DNA of 64,000 nt from Lacrimispora sphenoides JCM 1415 (GCF_900105615.1 NZ_LT630003.1:3038001-3102000); one strand, 5' to 3'. Shown: positions 19,524 to 28,820, counted from the stretch's first letter. Translations and numbers: made by a program. Notes: generated by a model not told the origin, from the sequence alone.

Positions 19524-20882
19524 CTATAAAAAGATCTCTTCATCCGACGGCTGCTTCCAGTTCTTCTTAACCAGAACGATCCTGCTCTTATTCATCAGAT
19601 GGGTAAAAAACAGGTTTTCACTGATGGCGTTATTGCCCCAGCTTCCGCAGCCCAGAGTCGTGGTGGGATTTAACGAATTAGCAAACGCCCCGCCTGCCAT
19701 GCTGGAACTGGTCTGGTTGACCATTACCCGGCTTACTGGAAGCTTTACCCCTGCATATTCGATGTGCCCTCGATTGTCCGACTGAATATCTGCAGAATGG
19801 CCTTCCCCTTCCACCAACAGGTTTTGGTAAGCAATCTCAACGGCTTCCTCCCAGGTTTTGTAGCTGTAAGCAGCCATTATGGGACACATTTTCTCTTTGC
19901 TCCACACAATCCCCGCTCCATATGTTTCCGGTTTGACAACAATTACCTTCCTGTCCTCAGGAATAGAAATCCCTGCCATTCCAGCTATGGCCTGCACGGA
20001 CTGGCCCACTACATACTTACTGATGGTTCCACCCGGGAACACCACTTCCGCCAGCTTAGAAGTCACGTTTGGATCATCGATCACATATGCTCCCTGATCC
20101 TCGAATTCCTTCATGATCTTTTCATAATCCTTCTCCGGGGCGATAATGCTCTGGGTACCGGAACAGATGATGCCATTGTCAAAGATACGGCTGGCAATCA
20201 TACGGCCTGCCGCCTCTTTGTAATTGATTCCTTCGTCAATCAATCCCTGCACATTGCCAGGGCCAACGCCATAGCTGGGCTTTCCGCTGGAATATGCGGA
20301 TTTCACCATAGCCATACCACCGGTTGCAATCACTGCGTCACAGGCTGCCATAAGTTCTGTGGTCAGTTCTACACTGGGTTCCTCCATAACAAGAAAGATA
20401 TCCCTTGGCACTCCCATCCGGTCTAATTCCTTATAATACAGATCTGCTACTGCAGCCGCGCATTTCCTGCCTCTGGGGTGAGGAGCGATGATAATGGTAT
20501 TTTGACATTTGATAGCGAACATGGCATTGCACATGGGTGTAACCACCGGATTTGTACAGGGAGTTGCTGCCGCAATGATGCCCATCGGCTTTGCCATCTC
20601 AATAATTCCTGCCTCCTCGTCCCTTCCGATGATCCCAACCGATTTCCTGCCTTTCATCGCATTCCAGATAATTCTGGACTTTCCTTTGTTTTTCAAAATC
20701 TTGTCTTCATAAACTCCCATGCGGCTTTCCTCCACAGCCAGCTTTGCCAATGGCTCTGCATGGTCGAAAACCACCTTTGCGAACATCTTTACAATCTCAT
20801 CTGTTTTAGCCTGGTCATAGGTGGCCAGTATCTCCTGCGCTTTTCTGGACCGCTCCACCAATGTTTGAACATACGAACCCAT
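19524..20882 (-). CDS. sucD: CoA-dependent (acylating) succinate-semialdehyde dehydrogenase
   Basis: 452 residues, no fused alcohol-dehydrogenase domain. The acylating aldehyde dehydrogenase pattern is clear: GIIAAATPCTNPVVTPMCNA near residue 103 and the catalytic Cys in DNGIICSGTQSII near residue 242. It reduces succinyl-CoA to succinate semialdehyde with NAD(P)H. It is the first gene of the operon sucD-4hbD-abfD-CoA-transferases. The family also includes acetaldehyde dehydrogenases, but the neighbours make succinyl-CoA by far the most likely substrate. Confidence 0.92.
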   Translation of the reverse strand: MGSYVQTLVERSRKAQEILATYDQAKTDEIVKMFAKVVFDHAEPLAKLAVEESRMGVYEDKILKNKGKSRIIWNAMKGRKSVGIIGRDEEAGIIEMAKPMGIIAAATPCTNPVVTPMCNAMFAIKCQNTIIIAPHPRGRKCAAAVADLYYKELDRMGVPRDIFLVMEEPSVELTTELMAACDAVIATGGMAMVKSAYSSGKPSYGVGPGNVQGLIDEGINYKEAAGRMIASRIFDNGIICSGTQSIIAPEKDYEKIMKEFEDQGAYVIDDPNVTSKLAEVVFPGGTISKYVVGQSVQAIAGMAGISIPEDRKVIVVKPETYGAGIVWSKEKMCPIMAAYSYKTWEEAVEIAYQNLLVEGEGHSADIQSDNRGHIEYAGVKLPVSRVMVNQTSSSMAGGAFANSLNPTTTLGCGSWGNNAISENLFFTHLMNKSRIVLVKKNWKQPSDEEIFL

Positions 20883-21007
20883 CCTTTGTTACTCCCTTCT
20901 AGTTATTTTTTTAACATTCTTGTTTTTATTTTAACACATTTTACATTTGTTGAAAAATACCAATAGTTGATTGCTTATGATAGGATTTTTGAATGAAAAA
21001 GCATAAT

Positions 21008-21035
21008 AAAAAAACCGCCACTTTCGTGACGGTTT
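21008..21035 (-). terminator. Terminator of the amino-acid ABC transporter operon
   Basis: On the minus strand ACCGTCAC and GTGGCGGT form a stem with loop GAAA (one mismatch), followed by T7. It lies about 85 nt past the ATPase stop codon and before the sucD promoter region. Confidence 0.88.
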
Positions 21036-21120
21036 TAGACTGAACCAGTATTACCTATCCAACCACCCGATAGAATCAGGGGCAGACTCTCATCTGTCTT
21101 TTTTTTTAATCAAAAAATGT

Positions 21121-21870
21121 TTAAAGCACCTTACTCAAAAAAAGCTTCAATCTTTCATTTTGAGGATTGGCAAAGAACTCATTTGGTTCATTTTCTTCCA
21201 GGAAATAACCGCCGTCCATGAACATGACCCGGGTCGCCACTTCTCTGGCAAACCCCATTTCGTGAGTAACCACGACCATGGTCATCTTCTCGTCAGCCAA
21301 CTCCCGCATTACATTTAACACCTCGCCTACCATCTCAGGATCAAGAGCGGAGGTTGGTTCGTCAAACAGCATGACATCCGGATTCATGCACAGGGCCCGA
21401 ACAATGGCAATACGCTGTTTCTGCCCGCCGGATAACTGATTGGGATAGGAATCTGCCCGGTCTGCAAGGCCCACCTTATGAAGCAGTCCTAATGCCTGCT
21501 CTTCCGCTTCCTTCCTGCTGCGTCCCTGAAGTTTCATGGGAGCAAGAGTCAAATTCTTGAGAATCGTCATATGGGGAAACAGATTAAATTGCTGGAACAC
21601 CATTCCCATCTTCTGACGGTGCTTATCAATGTCGGTTTTCTTATCTACAATGTCCACGCCTTCAAACAGGATATGTCCTCCGGTAGGTTCCTCCAGACGG
21701 TTTAAACAGCGGAGAAATGTACTCTTTCCTGAACCCGAAGGCCCGATCACGCATACCACATCGCCTTTATAAATATCAACGGAAATGTCCTTAAGCACTT
21801 CTACGTCACCAAACTTTTTCCCCAGATTCTGTACCTGAATCAGGGGATTTTCCATTCTATTAATGCTCAC
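21121..21870 (-). CDS. Polar amino-acid ABC transporter ATP-binding protein
   Basis: 249 residues. The start is a GTG at 21870 with GGAGG 10 nt upstream, overlapping the permease gene by 11 nt. Walker A (GPSGSGKST), signature ([11 protein letters not shown]), Walker B ([12 protein letters not shown]) and the switch His (VVVTHEMG) are all intact. It resembles GlnQ/HisP-type ATPases. It is the last gene of a binding protein-permease-ATPase operon and powers uptake at the membrane. The amino acid transported is not evident. Confidence 0.95.
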   Translation of the reverse strand: MSINRMENPLIQVQNLGKKFGDVEVLKDISVDIYKGDVVCVIGPSGSGKSTFLRCLNRLEEPTGGHILFEGVDIVDKKTDIDKHRQKMGMVFQQFNLFPHMTILKNLTLAPMKLQGRSRKEAEEQALGLLHKVGLADRADSYPNQLSGGQKQRIAIVRALCMNPDVMLFDEPTSALDPEMVGEVLNVMRELADEKMTMVVVTHEMGFAREVATRVMFMDGGYFLEENEPNEFFANPQNERLKLFLSKVL

Positions 21871-22552
21871 TTCTGTGCAGCCTCCTCTCCAGTAATTTTA
21901 CGAGATATGAAAATACCATAACCATAACCAGATAAATAACGGCCACTGCAATAAGGGGCATAAACGCAGAATACGTACGGCTCTTAATGATATCGCCGCC
22001 CTTGGTCAAATCCTGCAGCCCTATGTATCCTGCTACAGAAGTCTCCTTTAAAAGGACGATAAATTCATTCGCAAGAGTAGGCACCACGTTTTTAAAGGCC
22101 TGGGGCATAACGATGAACCACATGGTCTGGGCGTAATTAAAGCCCAGGCTGCGGCCGGCCTCAAACTGACCTTTTTCAATGGAACTGATACCGCTCCGGA
22201 AGATTTCTGCCACATAGGCGCCAGAGTTGATTCCAAATGCCAGAATCGCTGTTGGCACCTGGCCCGGATCCGTGGATGCAAAGATGACAAAATACATGAT
22301 CATCAACTGTACAACCACCGGTGTCCCGCGGATCACCGTCAGATAAACGCTGCAAACCGCATTTAATAGTTTCAGCTTATGGGTATTTTCATAGGTTGAA
22401 CGTATGATTGCAACCAGAAATCCCAGCACAATACCGATTAAAACTGCAAAAAACGTGATTTTTAACGTGTTTTGCAGGCCGCCGGTAATGTATTTCCAAC
22501 GGTCATCTACGATAAAATTCTGATAAAAATCATCTCTTAGCTTTTCCCACAT
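21860..22552 (-). CDS. Polar amino-acid ABC transporter permease
   Basis: 230 residues with the HEQRO-type permease pattern ([20 protein letters not shown] near the start; the EAA loop [20 protein letters not shown] near 140). About five hydrophobic helices are visible. It has AAAGGAAGAG before the ATG and sits 17 nt after the binding-protein gene. Family members form homodimers or heterodimers; only one permease gene is present, which suggests a homodimer. Confidence 0.95.
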   Translation of the reverse strand: MWEKLRDDFYQNFIVDDRWKYITGGLQNTLKITFFAVLIGIVLGFLVAIIRSTYENTHKLKLLNAVCSVYLTVIRGTPVVVQLMIMYFVIFASTDPGQVPTAILAFGINSGAYVAEIFRSGISSIEKGQFEAGRSLGFNYAQTMWFIVMPQAFKNVVPTLANEFIVLLKETSVAGYIGLQDLTKGGDIIKSRTYSAFMPLIAVAVIYLVMVMVFSYLVKLLERRLHRSEH

Positions 22553-22569
22553 AGCACTCTTCCTTTTTC

Positions 22570-23343
22570 TTATTCTGCGGTGATATATTTATCTACGATC
22601 TTCTTTAATTCACCGGATTCCTTTAATTCCTTAATGGCACTGTTCATCTTGTCTAACAGCTCTGCATTGCCCTTTTTAATAGCGATTGCATATTCTTCTT
22701 CGGTAAATGCTTCATCAAGGATCGCCAATCCTGCATTTTCCTTTACAAATACCTTAGCCGGCTCACGGTCAATGATAACTGCATCAATTTTATCCTGGGA
22801 AAGGGCCATAACTGCTTCCATTCCCTTATTAAAGCGCTGTACGCTTGCTTCCTCAATGTCATCTGCATAAATATCACCTGTAGTTCCGGTCTGTACTCCG
22901 ATCTTCTTACCCGTTAAATCATCCGGTGTTTTAATCTCACTGCCTTCTTTTACAATGATGACCTGGGCTGCTTCTGCATAGGTATCGGTAAAGTCAACAT
23001 TTTTCATTCTGTCTTCGTTAACAGTCATACCTGCGGCAGTAAAGTCCGCCTTTCCGGACTGAACAGCCGGGATTAATGAATCAAAGGCCATATCCTGTAC
23101 ATCCAGCTCCACGCCCATCTTATCAGCGATTGCCTTTGCGATATCCACATCGATTCCAACGATTTTATTATTGTCATAATATTCATAGGGCGGAAATTCT
23201 GCATTGGTTACCATAACCAGTTTTCCTGCAGCTTCTTTCTGCTCTGCAGCAGTTGTCTCTGTCTTTGTTCCGGAACCTGCACAAGCAGTTAATAAAGCTG
23301 CCATACATGCAACACCCACCATAGCAATTACTTTCTTTTTCAT
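22570..23343 (-). CDS. Amino-acid ABC transporter substrate-binding lipoprotein
   Basis: 257 residues from the ATG at 23343, preceded by AGAGGAGG; the longer frame upstream lacks a ribosome site. It has a signal peptide with lipobox (ALLTACAGSG, Cys near residue 22), then a type-3 periplasmic-binding fold starting LVMVTNAEFPPYEYYDNNKI and containing FDSLIPAVQSGKADFTAAGM. It would be tethered outside the membrane by lipid on Cys22. It resembles cystine, glutamine or arginine binders; the ligand is not assigned. Confidence 0.93.
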   Translation of the reverse strand: MKKKVIAMVGVACMAALLTACAGSGTKTETTAAEQKEAAGKLVMVTNAEFPPYEYYDNNKIVGIDVDIAKAIADKMGVELDVQDMAFDSLIPAVQSGKADFTAAGMTVNEDRMKNVDFTDTYAEAAQVIIVKEGSEIKTPDDLTGKKIGVQTGTTGDIYADDIEEASVQRFNKGMEAVMALSQDKIDAVIIDREPAKVFVKENAGLAILDEAFTEEEYAIAIKKGNAELLDKMNSAIKELKESGELKKIVDKYITAE

Positions 23344-23404
23344 AATGATTCCTCCTCTTATATACACAAATATGCATAATTATTAAATAAAGTGCTAGTT
23401 ATAC

Positions 23405-23432
23405 ATTATATAGCATTTTCGGAATTAATCAA
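23405..23432 (-). promoter_or_regulatory. Promoter of the amino-acid ABC transporter operon
   Basis: On the minus strand TTGATT (23427-23432), a 16-bp spacer and TATAAT (23405-23410) precede the binding-protein gene by about 60 nt. Confidence 0.7.
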
Positions 23433-23482
23433 GTACTTAATAAGAAGAAGATTCTTATTTTTCCGAAGAATTTTCATTTATC

Positions 23483-23511
23483 TTGCATGATTTCAGGCAA
23501 TCCTATATAAT
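23483..23511 (+). promoter_or_regulatory. Promoter of the YwaF-like gene
   Basis: TTGCAT (23483-23488), a 17-bp spacer and TATAAT (23506-23511). It gives a leader of about 125 nt before the 23644 start. The leader contains small inverted repeats (GGGC/GCCC; ATTATCG/CGATAAT) but no recognised riboswitch. Confidence 0.7.
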
Positions 23512-23643
23512 ATGGTTTATCGGAACTTGCAGAGCAAGCTTCAAAAAAAGGGCTGCTTTTTTGCCCATCAATCCGATTATCGAAAATGCTATTTACGATA
23601 ATGCAGCTTAATCAGAAGTAAGAAAGGAAGGTCGGTAATCGCT

Positions 23644-24420
23644 ATGAAGGAACTCCTTGAAAAAACAGCATGGCCCATGAATCCACCGGCTCCTTATTCT
23701 CTGTTCCACATCATATTTATTGCCGTAGGGCTTGCATCTGTGGTTTTTCTGGCTTATTACACCACCAGAAAAATAAACAGCTCCAGACTTCCGCGGCTGC
23801 TTTTTTTCTGCGGCCTTCTTCTGGCTGCCTCCGAATGCTGGAAACAGCTTTTTTTATATTATGTGGTAAATGAACAGACCTACAACTGGTGGTATTTTCC
23901 ATTTCAGCTTTGCAGCCTTCCCATGTATCTCTGCCTCATTCTTCCGCTGGTCCCATCTAAGAACATTCAAAGAGTGCTATGCACCTTTATGCAGGATTTC
24001 AACCTTTTAGGAGGCATCATGGCATTGGCAGAACCATCCGGGCTTTTTCATCCTTACTGGTTCTTAACCCTTCACGGTTTGATCTGGCACCTGCTTTTGA
24101 TTTTTATAGGGCTGGTCATCGCATTTTCCCGTCTTTCCGATACTTCGATTTTGGGATTCGTGCGGACACTCCCCCTGTTTTTCATCTGCTGCATCATAGC
24201 TTCTATTATCAATCGGACGGCAAAGCCTTTGGGTCAGGCAGATATGTTCTACATTTCCCCCTATTACCCGTCGGCTCAGATCGTTTTTCATGAAATTGCG
24301 TTAAAATACGGCATATCCATAGGGAATGCTGTTTATCTGTTTGCCACCTGCCTGGGCGGCTTTCTGTTTCACGTAATATTTTTAAAATTTCACTTGTTTT
24401 CTGCCCAGACCGAAGCGTAA
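23644..24420 (+). CDS. YwaF-family (TIGR02206) integral membrane protein
   Basis: 258 residues with six to seven hydrophobic helices. Short conserved pieces (WWYFPFQLCSLPMYLCLI near residue 80, and GLIWHLLLIFIGL near 145) match the YwaF/TIGR02206 membrane family of Firmicutes. The function of the family is not established. It is followed 44 nt later by a small cysteine-rich protein gene on the same strand, with which it may be cotranscribed. Confidence 0.75.
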   Translation: MKELLEKTAWPMNPPAPYSLFHIIFIAVGLASVVFLAYYTTRKINSSRLPRLLFFCGLLLAASECWKQLFLYYVVNEQTYNWWYFPFQLCSLPMYLCLILPLVPSKNIQRVLCTFMQDFNLLGGIMALAEPSGLFHPYWFLTLHGLIWHLLLIFIGLVIAFSRLSDTSILGFVRTLPLFFICCIIASIINRTAKPLGQADMFYISPYYPSAQIVFHEIALKYGISIGNAVYLFATCLGGFLFHVIFLKFHLFSAQTEA

Positions 24421-24464
24421 CCGGGCAATACAGTGGATATCATAACTTCAGGAGGAAACATTAC

Positions 24465-24890
24465 ATGCCAGACACAACATCAAAAAGAGTGGAAGAAGCT
24501 CTAAACAAGCATGCAAAGGGGTATAATTGCGCACAGGCTGTCTCCTGTGCCTTCTGTGATAAAACAAGCATTGACGAGGAAACCATGTTCCGCGTTACGG
24601 AAGGCATGGGCCTTGGTATGGGCGGTATGGAAGGTACCTGCGGGGCCATCAGCGCTGCTGCCGTACTTTCCGGACTAAAGAACAGTTCCGTCCACCTGGA
24701 CCGGCCGGATTCCAAGAGGACCTCTCACGAAGCGTCCAAAAATTGCTTGTCCGAATTTAAGGAGCAAAACAAAAGCGTGATCTGCAAGGATTTAAAGGGC
24801 GTGGAAACCGGAAAGGTCCTCCGTTCCTGCAATGACTGCATCGCAGATGCCGTAAGAATCATAGACCATGAATTATTTGGAGAAGAATAA
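24465..24890 (+). CDS. C_GCAxxG_C_C family redox-type protein
   Basis: 141 residues. The family's cysteine and glycine pattern is visible: YNCAQAVSCAF near residue 22, GMGGMEGTCGAISAAAVLSG near 52, and CNDCIADAVRI near 126. Family members are thought to be redox or metal-binding, but no biochemical role is established. It has AGGAGG 9 nt before the ATG and a strong terminator right after the stop. Confidence 0.85.
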   Translation: MPDTTSKRVEEALNKHAKGYNCAQAVSCAFCDKTSIDEETMFRVTEGMGLGMGGMEGTCGAISAAAVLSGLKNSSVHLDRPDSKRTSHEASKNCLSEFKEQNKSVICKDLKGVETGKVLRSCNDCIADAVRIIDHELFGEE

Positions 24891-24906
24891 TGTACATTGG
24901 GAGAAT

Positions 24907-24945
24907 CTCCAATAAGCCTGACACGGCCTATTGGAGGTTCTTTAT
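24907..24945 (+). terminator. Terminator after the C_GCAxxG_C_C gene
   Basis: CTCCAATA (24907-24914) pairs with TATTGGAG (24929-24936), extended by GCC/GGC, then TTCTTTATCTTT. It lies between convergent genes. Confidence 0.8.
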
Positions 24946-24953
24946 CTTTATCC

Positions 24954-25691
24954 TTATCTTTCCCCTTCATCCGGCAGCTTTCGGGCCGCTTTCACATCTG
25001 AAAGGAACTTCTTCCACGCATCCTCATGAGCTACAAAGTACCTTGGACAGTCCTTACCTGTGGCATCATAATGCCTTATCACGTCTTTTTCCGTCAATCC
25101 CAGATTCCTGCAAAGCCAGGCCGTCAGCTTTACCAGGGAATCATAAGTTTCATCATTAAATTTCCCTGTCTCATCAGGATGGCAGCATTCAATGGATACC
25201 GTATCCACATTTTTTTCCTTGGATGTGGCATAAGCTACCTCATAAATAGGAATTCCCTGAAGGATTTCTCCTTCCAGCCCAATCATGAAATGGCTGCTTG
25301 CCGAAATCTTCTTGTCTCCTGTCTGGTCCTTCAGACTGTCAAAATAATTCAAGTTCTGTTTGGCCGTAGTACCTGGATTGGCCACATAATGAACCACAAT
25401 TCCATCCGCTCTTTTCATCTCTGTCCCAGGTCTTGAATAAGGATTTGGCTCAATAAAGTCCTCCTTCACCCAGTCAGGCATGGTAACCCTCTTTAGATCC
25501 ACATAATTTTTAAAAAACAGCAGACTGATCCCCCATGCAATCCCTGCCAGGGCTATGGACAGAATGATTACTCTGACCACTATGTAGATGATCCGCCTTC
25601 TTTTTTGCTGCTTCTTTTGCTTCTGCCGCCTTATTCTGGCGCGGCGGCGGCGTTCCAGTTCGTCATAGCTTTCTTTTGTCTGATTTGTCAT
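24954..25691 (-). CDS. Membrane-anchored N-acetylmuramoyl-L-alanine amidase (Amidase_2)
   Basis: 245 residues. A very basic N-terminus (RRRRARIRRQKQKKQQKRRR) precedes one membrane helix at about residues 34-60, giving a type II orientation with the enzyme outside. The amidase_2/PGRP domain starts near residue 95; candidate zinc ligands are the His in GIVVHYVAN, a His near 205 (RHYDATGKDCPRYF) and the Cys. It cleaves the lactyl-peptide bond in peptidoglycan. It is monocistronic and convergent with the preceding gene. Confidence 0.9.
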   Translation of the reverse strand: MTNQTKESYDELERRRRARIRRQKQKKQQKRRRIIYIVVRVIILSIALAGIAWGISLLFFKNYVDLKRVTMPDWVKEDFIEPNPYSRPGTEMKRADGIVVHYVANPGTTAKQNLNYFDSLKDQTGDKKISASSHFMIGLEGEILQGIPIYEVAYATSKEKNVDTVSIECCHPDETGKFNDETYDSLVKLTAWLCRNLGLTEKDVIRHYDATGKDCPRYFVAHEDAWKKFLSDVKAARKLPDEGER

Positions 25692-25870
25692 ATCTCAAAC
25701 TCCTGATTTTCCCTTTTACTAAGTTTACGTCTTTCCTTAGGATAAAGTCAATCAGAAACAGGCTAAAACTGCAAATTAAATCTCTTGTTGGATTAAACAT
25801 TATCAAACCGGGTCTTGCCTGGCAGACTGCAGACCGATGTCATGGCAATGGACAGGGAAACAAACAGGGA

Positions 25871-25916
25871 AAGCCGGTCCCCTTTTCCTTTAAAAGATGG
25901 GACCGGCTTCTTCTTT
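25871..25916. terminator. Hairpin between the amidase and HPr-like genes
   Basis: AAGCCGGTCCC (25871-25881) and GGGACCGGCTT (25899-25909) are perfect complements; TTCTTTTCT follows on the plus strand. It lies about 40 nt past the HPr-like stop, whose transcript runs leftward, but the T-rich side favours plus-strand termination. Confidence 0.65.
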
Positions 25917-25950
25917 TCTGTTCCTGCCTGATGTTTTAATATTCCAGTAT

Positions 25951-26172
25951 TTAGGCGGCATGGCCTACTAATTCTTCAGGAGAAGCTGCTGCATTATGGC
26001 AAACGATCTCAACCTGTTTACCAATGCCGATGAGCATAACTCCCATCAGCGATTTTCCGTCAATAACCAGCTGGTTGTAAATGACATCAATATCAAAGCT
26101 GCACCTTTCCGCTCTTACTACAAATGCAATCAGATCTTCCACCGTAGAAAATGTATGTTTCAGATTTCTCAT
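25951..26172 (-). CDS. HPr-like protein lacking the active-site histidine
   Basis: 73 residues from the ATG at 26172, chosen for its AGGAGG; the longer frame has none. The HPr fold signature around the regulatory serine is retained (DGKSLMGVMLIGIGKQVEI, near residue 38). The GIHARPA region that holds phospho-His15 in true HPr is replaced by FSTVEDLIAFV, with no His. It cannot pass phosphate through the PTS in the normal way but could be phosphorylated on Ser by HPr kinase, as Crh is. Function is unproven. Confidence 0.8.
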   Translation of the reverse strand: MRNLKHTFSTVEDLIAFVVRAERCSFDIDVIYNQLVIDGKSLMGVMLIGIGKQVEIVCHNAAASPEELVGHAA

Positions 26173-26463
26173 CTCTTGCACCTCCTTTTTTGATATTTTT
26201 TTGTGTGTCTTTTTAACAAAAACAAATAGGTTTTTCACAAAAAAAATATGCACTTTTTCATATATGTTCCTATTATTTCCATAGCATTGGTGCTTATACG
26301 GGAAAAAATGAAAAATTTACTAAAAGTACTACACAAAATAAGATTTCTCGTGTATAATTGTATCGTTCGTCTTTTTCATAAGGCGGAGCATATACGAAGC
26401 GGCTATTACGGACCTGATTTGATATCACGTAATCTCCGCATGCAAACAGCATATTTTCTACAT

Positions 26464-26549
26464 GGAAGCGTATCGAAGTGGTCATAACGAGCCGCACTCG
26501 AAATGCGGTTGTCCGCAAGGGCACGTGGGTTCGAATCCCACCGCTTCCG
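26464..26549 (+). tRNA. tRNA-Ser (anticodon CGA)
   Basis: 86-nt cloverleaf. The acceptor arm GGAAGCG pairs with CGCTTCC plus discriminator G. The anticodon stem CCGCA/TGCGG encloses loop CTCGAAA with anticodon CGA at 26499-26501. The long variable arm (TTGTCCGCAAGGGCAC) is typical of class II tRNA-Ser, and the T arm is GTGGGTTCGAATCCCAC. CCA is not encoded. A TATAAT at 26353-26358 with a poor -35 is the nearest candidate promoter. It reads codon UCG. Confidence 0.95.
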
Positions 26550-26568
26550 CTAAAAGATTGGTCAAATA

Positions 26569-26605
26569 GAAACACCCTGCTATTTAGTAAAAAGCAGGGT
26601 GTTTC
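26569..26605. terminator. Perfect hairpin shared by tRNA-Ser and the tet gene
   Basis: GAAACACCCTGCT (26569-26581) and AGCAGGGTGTTTC (26593-26605) are exact complements. It ends the tRNA transcript on the plus strand (CATTTTT follows) and lies 22 nt beyond the tet stop on the minus strand. Confidence 0.85.
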
Positions 26606-26626
26606 TCATTTTTAGCTGGAGCTACA

Positions 26627-28579
26627 TTAAGTCGTTTTTAGGGGCGTAACTTCTTCATAAGCCTTATCAAATAAGTGGCGGGTTTTGTCCAACCGATCAT
26701 CTGGCTTTCTTGCCTGAATAAAAATTTCTCCGGTATTTTGCTGGTATCCTGCATGTTCTGTTAAAAAAACTCCACAGCCTTTTGTTAACTCTGAAAGCTG
26801 CTCTTTGTAAATTTGTGATGTGCGGGCCGGAATTTTTCCAGTCACTACAATTTCATTATGCCGTGTTTTTATTGACTCAATCATTGCATGATATTTTTTT
26901 AAGTCATTATAAACACGAGCATTGCAATCTTGGGGGACATAAAGTTTGAATGACAAACACGGTTCCAATAACTCTGTGCCTGACTGTTTTAAAGCTTGTT
27001 CAAGCACGATAGGAGCCAGATGCCTGAAATCAGCCGGTGTACTTACTGGACTATAATACAATCCATATACAAAACAAATTTTAAGATCCGTCAATTCCCA
27101 TCCGTATAACCCTTGTTCGCAGCCAGACCGAATACCTTCTTCAACGGCATTCTGGAATGACTTATTTAAATACCCATATGACACTTTACTTTCATATTGT
27201 ACTCCTGCTCCAATAGGAAGAGGTTCTATTGACAATCCGATGGAGGCCCAAAAAGGATTTGGTGGAACTTCAATATGAGCGGTAAAAGCCGCTTTTTTTA
27301 AAGGACGTTCTTTATAAATAGTTGTTACATTTTTAATTTTAGCCTGAAGATGGTATCTACTCTGCAATAGAGCAACAATGATTTCCATTTGTACCTTACC
27401 AAGAAACTCCATTGTGATATCACTGCTTCTGGAATCCAGTTTATATTGTAAAAGAGGATCTGTTTCAGTCAGTTCCGACAAAGCTTCCAGTAGAATTGCT
27501 CTATCGGAAGAAAACATGGGGGAAATATTAGCCTGCATGATCAGGCTGTTATCATGTAAGGCCAAGTTGTTCCGTGGTATTGTACCAATGGTGTCTCCTA
27601 TTTTTAGCCGGGCTTCATTTGGTAAAATAGCGATATCACCGCATTCAATTTTGTCTGCTTCTACAATTTTGCCATTGCTTGCGGTTTCCAGCTTTTTAAT
27701 TTTCATACTGTCAGAATGGCCTTCGGGGGTTAGTACATCACGGGTTTTAATTGAGCCTCCAAAAATACGCATATATGTGCGCTTATTCCGATTATCATCT
27801 CTTTCAATTTTATAAACCAAAGCAACGAGTTTGGAGTCTGCCGGTAATATAATCGGATTGAATTCTATAAGAATAGCATCCATCAGTTCTTTTGTTCCTA
27901 TATGTTTCAGAGCACTGCCATGATAAATAGGCAAAAGCTTACCGCTGTTTATATTTTTTCTTCTGCTATTTAACAGCTCCTCCGTTGTAATAGGCTGATC
28001 TAGCATATATTTCTTCAGTAAAGTATCATCCATCTCAATCATCGTATCTCTAAACTCTTCTGACAATTCATCAATTTCCGTGGGTAAAAGAGTATTATCA
28101 TTTGTAATTCTCTGCATTACAAGAATATGGGAAGTTAATTTGTCTTTGATATCTTTATATATTAATTCAAGATCGATATCTGGCTGATCAATTTTATTAA
28201 TAAAAATCAAAGCAGGAAGCTTCCTTTTTCTTATTGCATCGAAAAGAATACGTGTTTGTGCCTGAATACCGTCTTTGGCTGAGATCAGTAAAACAATACC
28301 ATCTAATACATTTAAGGAGCGCTCTACTTCTGCATAAAAATCGATATGCCCTGGGGTATCAATTAAATTGATTTTCACATGATTCCATTCATAAGATGCT
28401 ATTGACGCCTGTATCGTAATTCCTCTCTGTTTTTCAAGTGTCATAGAATCTGTAATAGTCGAACCGCGATCAACACGCCCTGATTCAGCAATTGTACCGC
28501 TGGTATAGAGCATGCTCTCTGTTAATGTTGTTTTTCCTGCATCTACGTGAGCCAGGATGCCTATATTCATTATTTTCAT
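26627..28579 (-). CDS. Tet(M)-class tetracycline resistance ribosomal protection protein
   Basis: 650 residues, close to Tet(M) length. The GTPase motifs are intact: AHVDAGKTTLTES (G1), DTPGHIDF (G3), NKID (G4). Long blocks of the C-terminal half match the Tet(M)/Tet(O) pattern, for example EVPPNPFWASIGLS, GCEQGLYGW and YYSPVSTPADFR. Proteins of this group are EF-G paralogs that dislodge tetracycline from the 30S A site. By eye it is clearly related to Tet(M) but diverged enough that the exact class (known or new) is open. Transcription appears to pass through an attenuator leader (28612-28904). The gene is AT-richer than the flanking metabolic loci, which suggests acquisition. Confidence 0.9.
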   Translation of the reverse strand: MKIMNIGILAHVDAGKTTLTESMLYTSGTIAESGRVDRGSTITDSMTLEKQRGITIQASIASYEWNHVKINLIDTPGHIDFYAEVERSLNVLDGIVLLISAKDGIQAQTRILFDAIRKRKLPALIFINKIDQPDIDLELIYKDIKDKLTSHILVMQRITNDNTLLPTEIDELSEEFRDTMIEMDDTLLKKYMLDQPITTEELLNSRRKNINSGKLLPIYHGSALKHIGTKELMDAILIEFNPIILPADSKLVALVYKIERDDNRNKRTYMRIFGGSIKTRDVLTPEGHSDSMKIKKLETASNGKIVEADKIECGDIAILPNEARLKIGDTIGTIPRNNLALHDNSLIMQANISPMFSSDRAILLEALSELTETDPLLQYKLDSRSSDITMEFLGKVQMEIIVALLQSRYHLQAKIKNVTTIYKERPLKKAAFTAHIEVPPNPFWASIGLSIEPLPIGAGVQYESKVSYGYLNKSFQNAVEEGIRSGCEQGLYGWELTDLKICFVYGLYYSPVSTPADFRHLAPIVLEQALKQSGTELLEPCLSFKLYVPQDCNARVYNDLKKYHAMIESIKTRHNEIVVTGKIPARTSQIYKEQLSELTKGCGVFLTEHAGYQQNTGEIFIQARKPDDRLDKTRHLFDKAYEEVTPLKTT

Positions 28580-28611
28580 AAGTCACACCTCATACAATCG
28601 TTATAATACAA

Positions 28612-28649
28612 AGTCCCCTGTGATTGAAATACTTTCATCACAGGGGACT
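28612..28649 (-). promoter_or_regulatory. Attenuator hairpin in the tet leader
   Basis: AGTCCCCTGTGAT and ATCACAGGGGACT are perfect 13-bp complements around a 12-nt loop, read on the minus strand, followed by TTTGTATTAT. The hairpin lies 33 nt upstream of the tet start, inside the leader, so it acts before the gene. The loop-proximal sequence ATGAAAGTATT is complementary to an upstream leader segment at about 28727-28737, offering a competing fold. Confidence 0.75.
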
Positions 28650-28820
28650 GCTATCATAACAATTATGAGCACGACTTAAAAAACTGTTAGAAAGAAGATC
28701 CTACAGCGCAGCGGCATCAATAAAATATGAAAGTATTCTTAAATTAAGGTACAAAAAACCAAGCCCATTACACCTGTAATAAGGCTAAATCATTCATACC
28801 TGCCATCATTCAATTGATTG

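Noticed and set aside
26464..26606. Attachment site duplication at the 3' end of tRNA-Ser
   Set aside because: No second copy of the tRNA 3' end and no integrase gene was found in the window.
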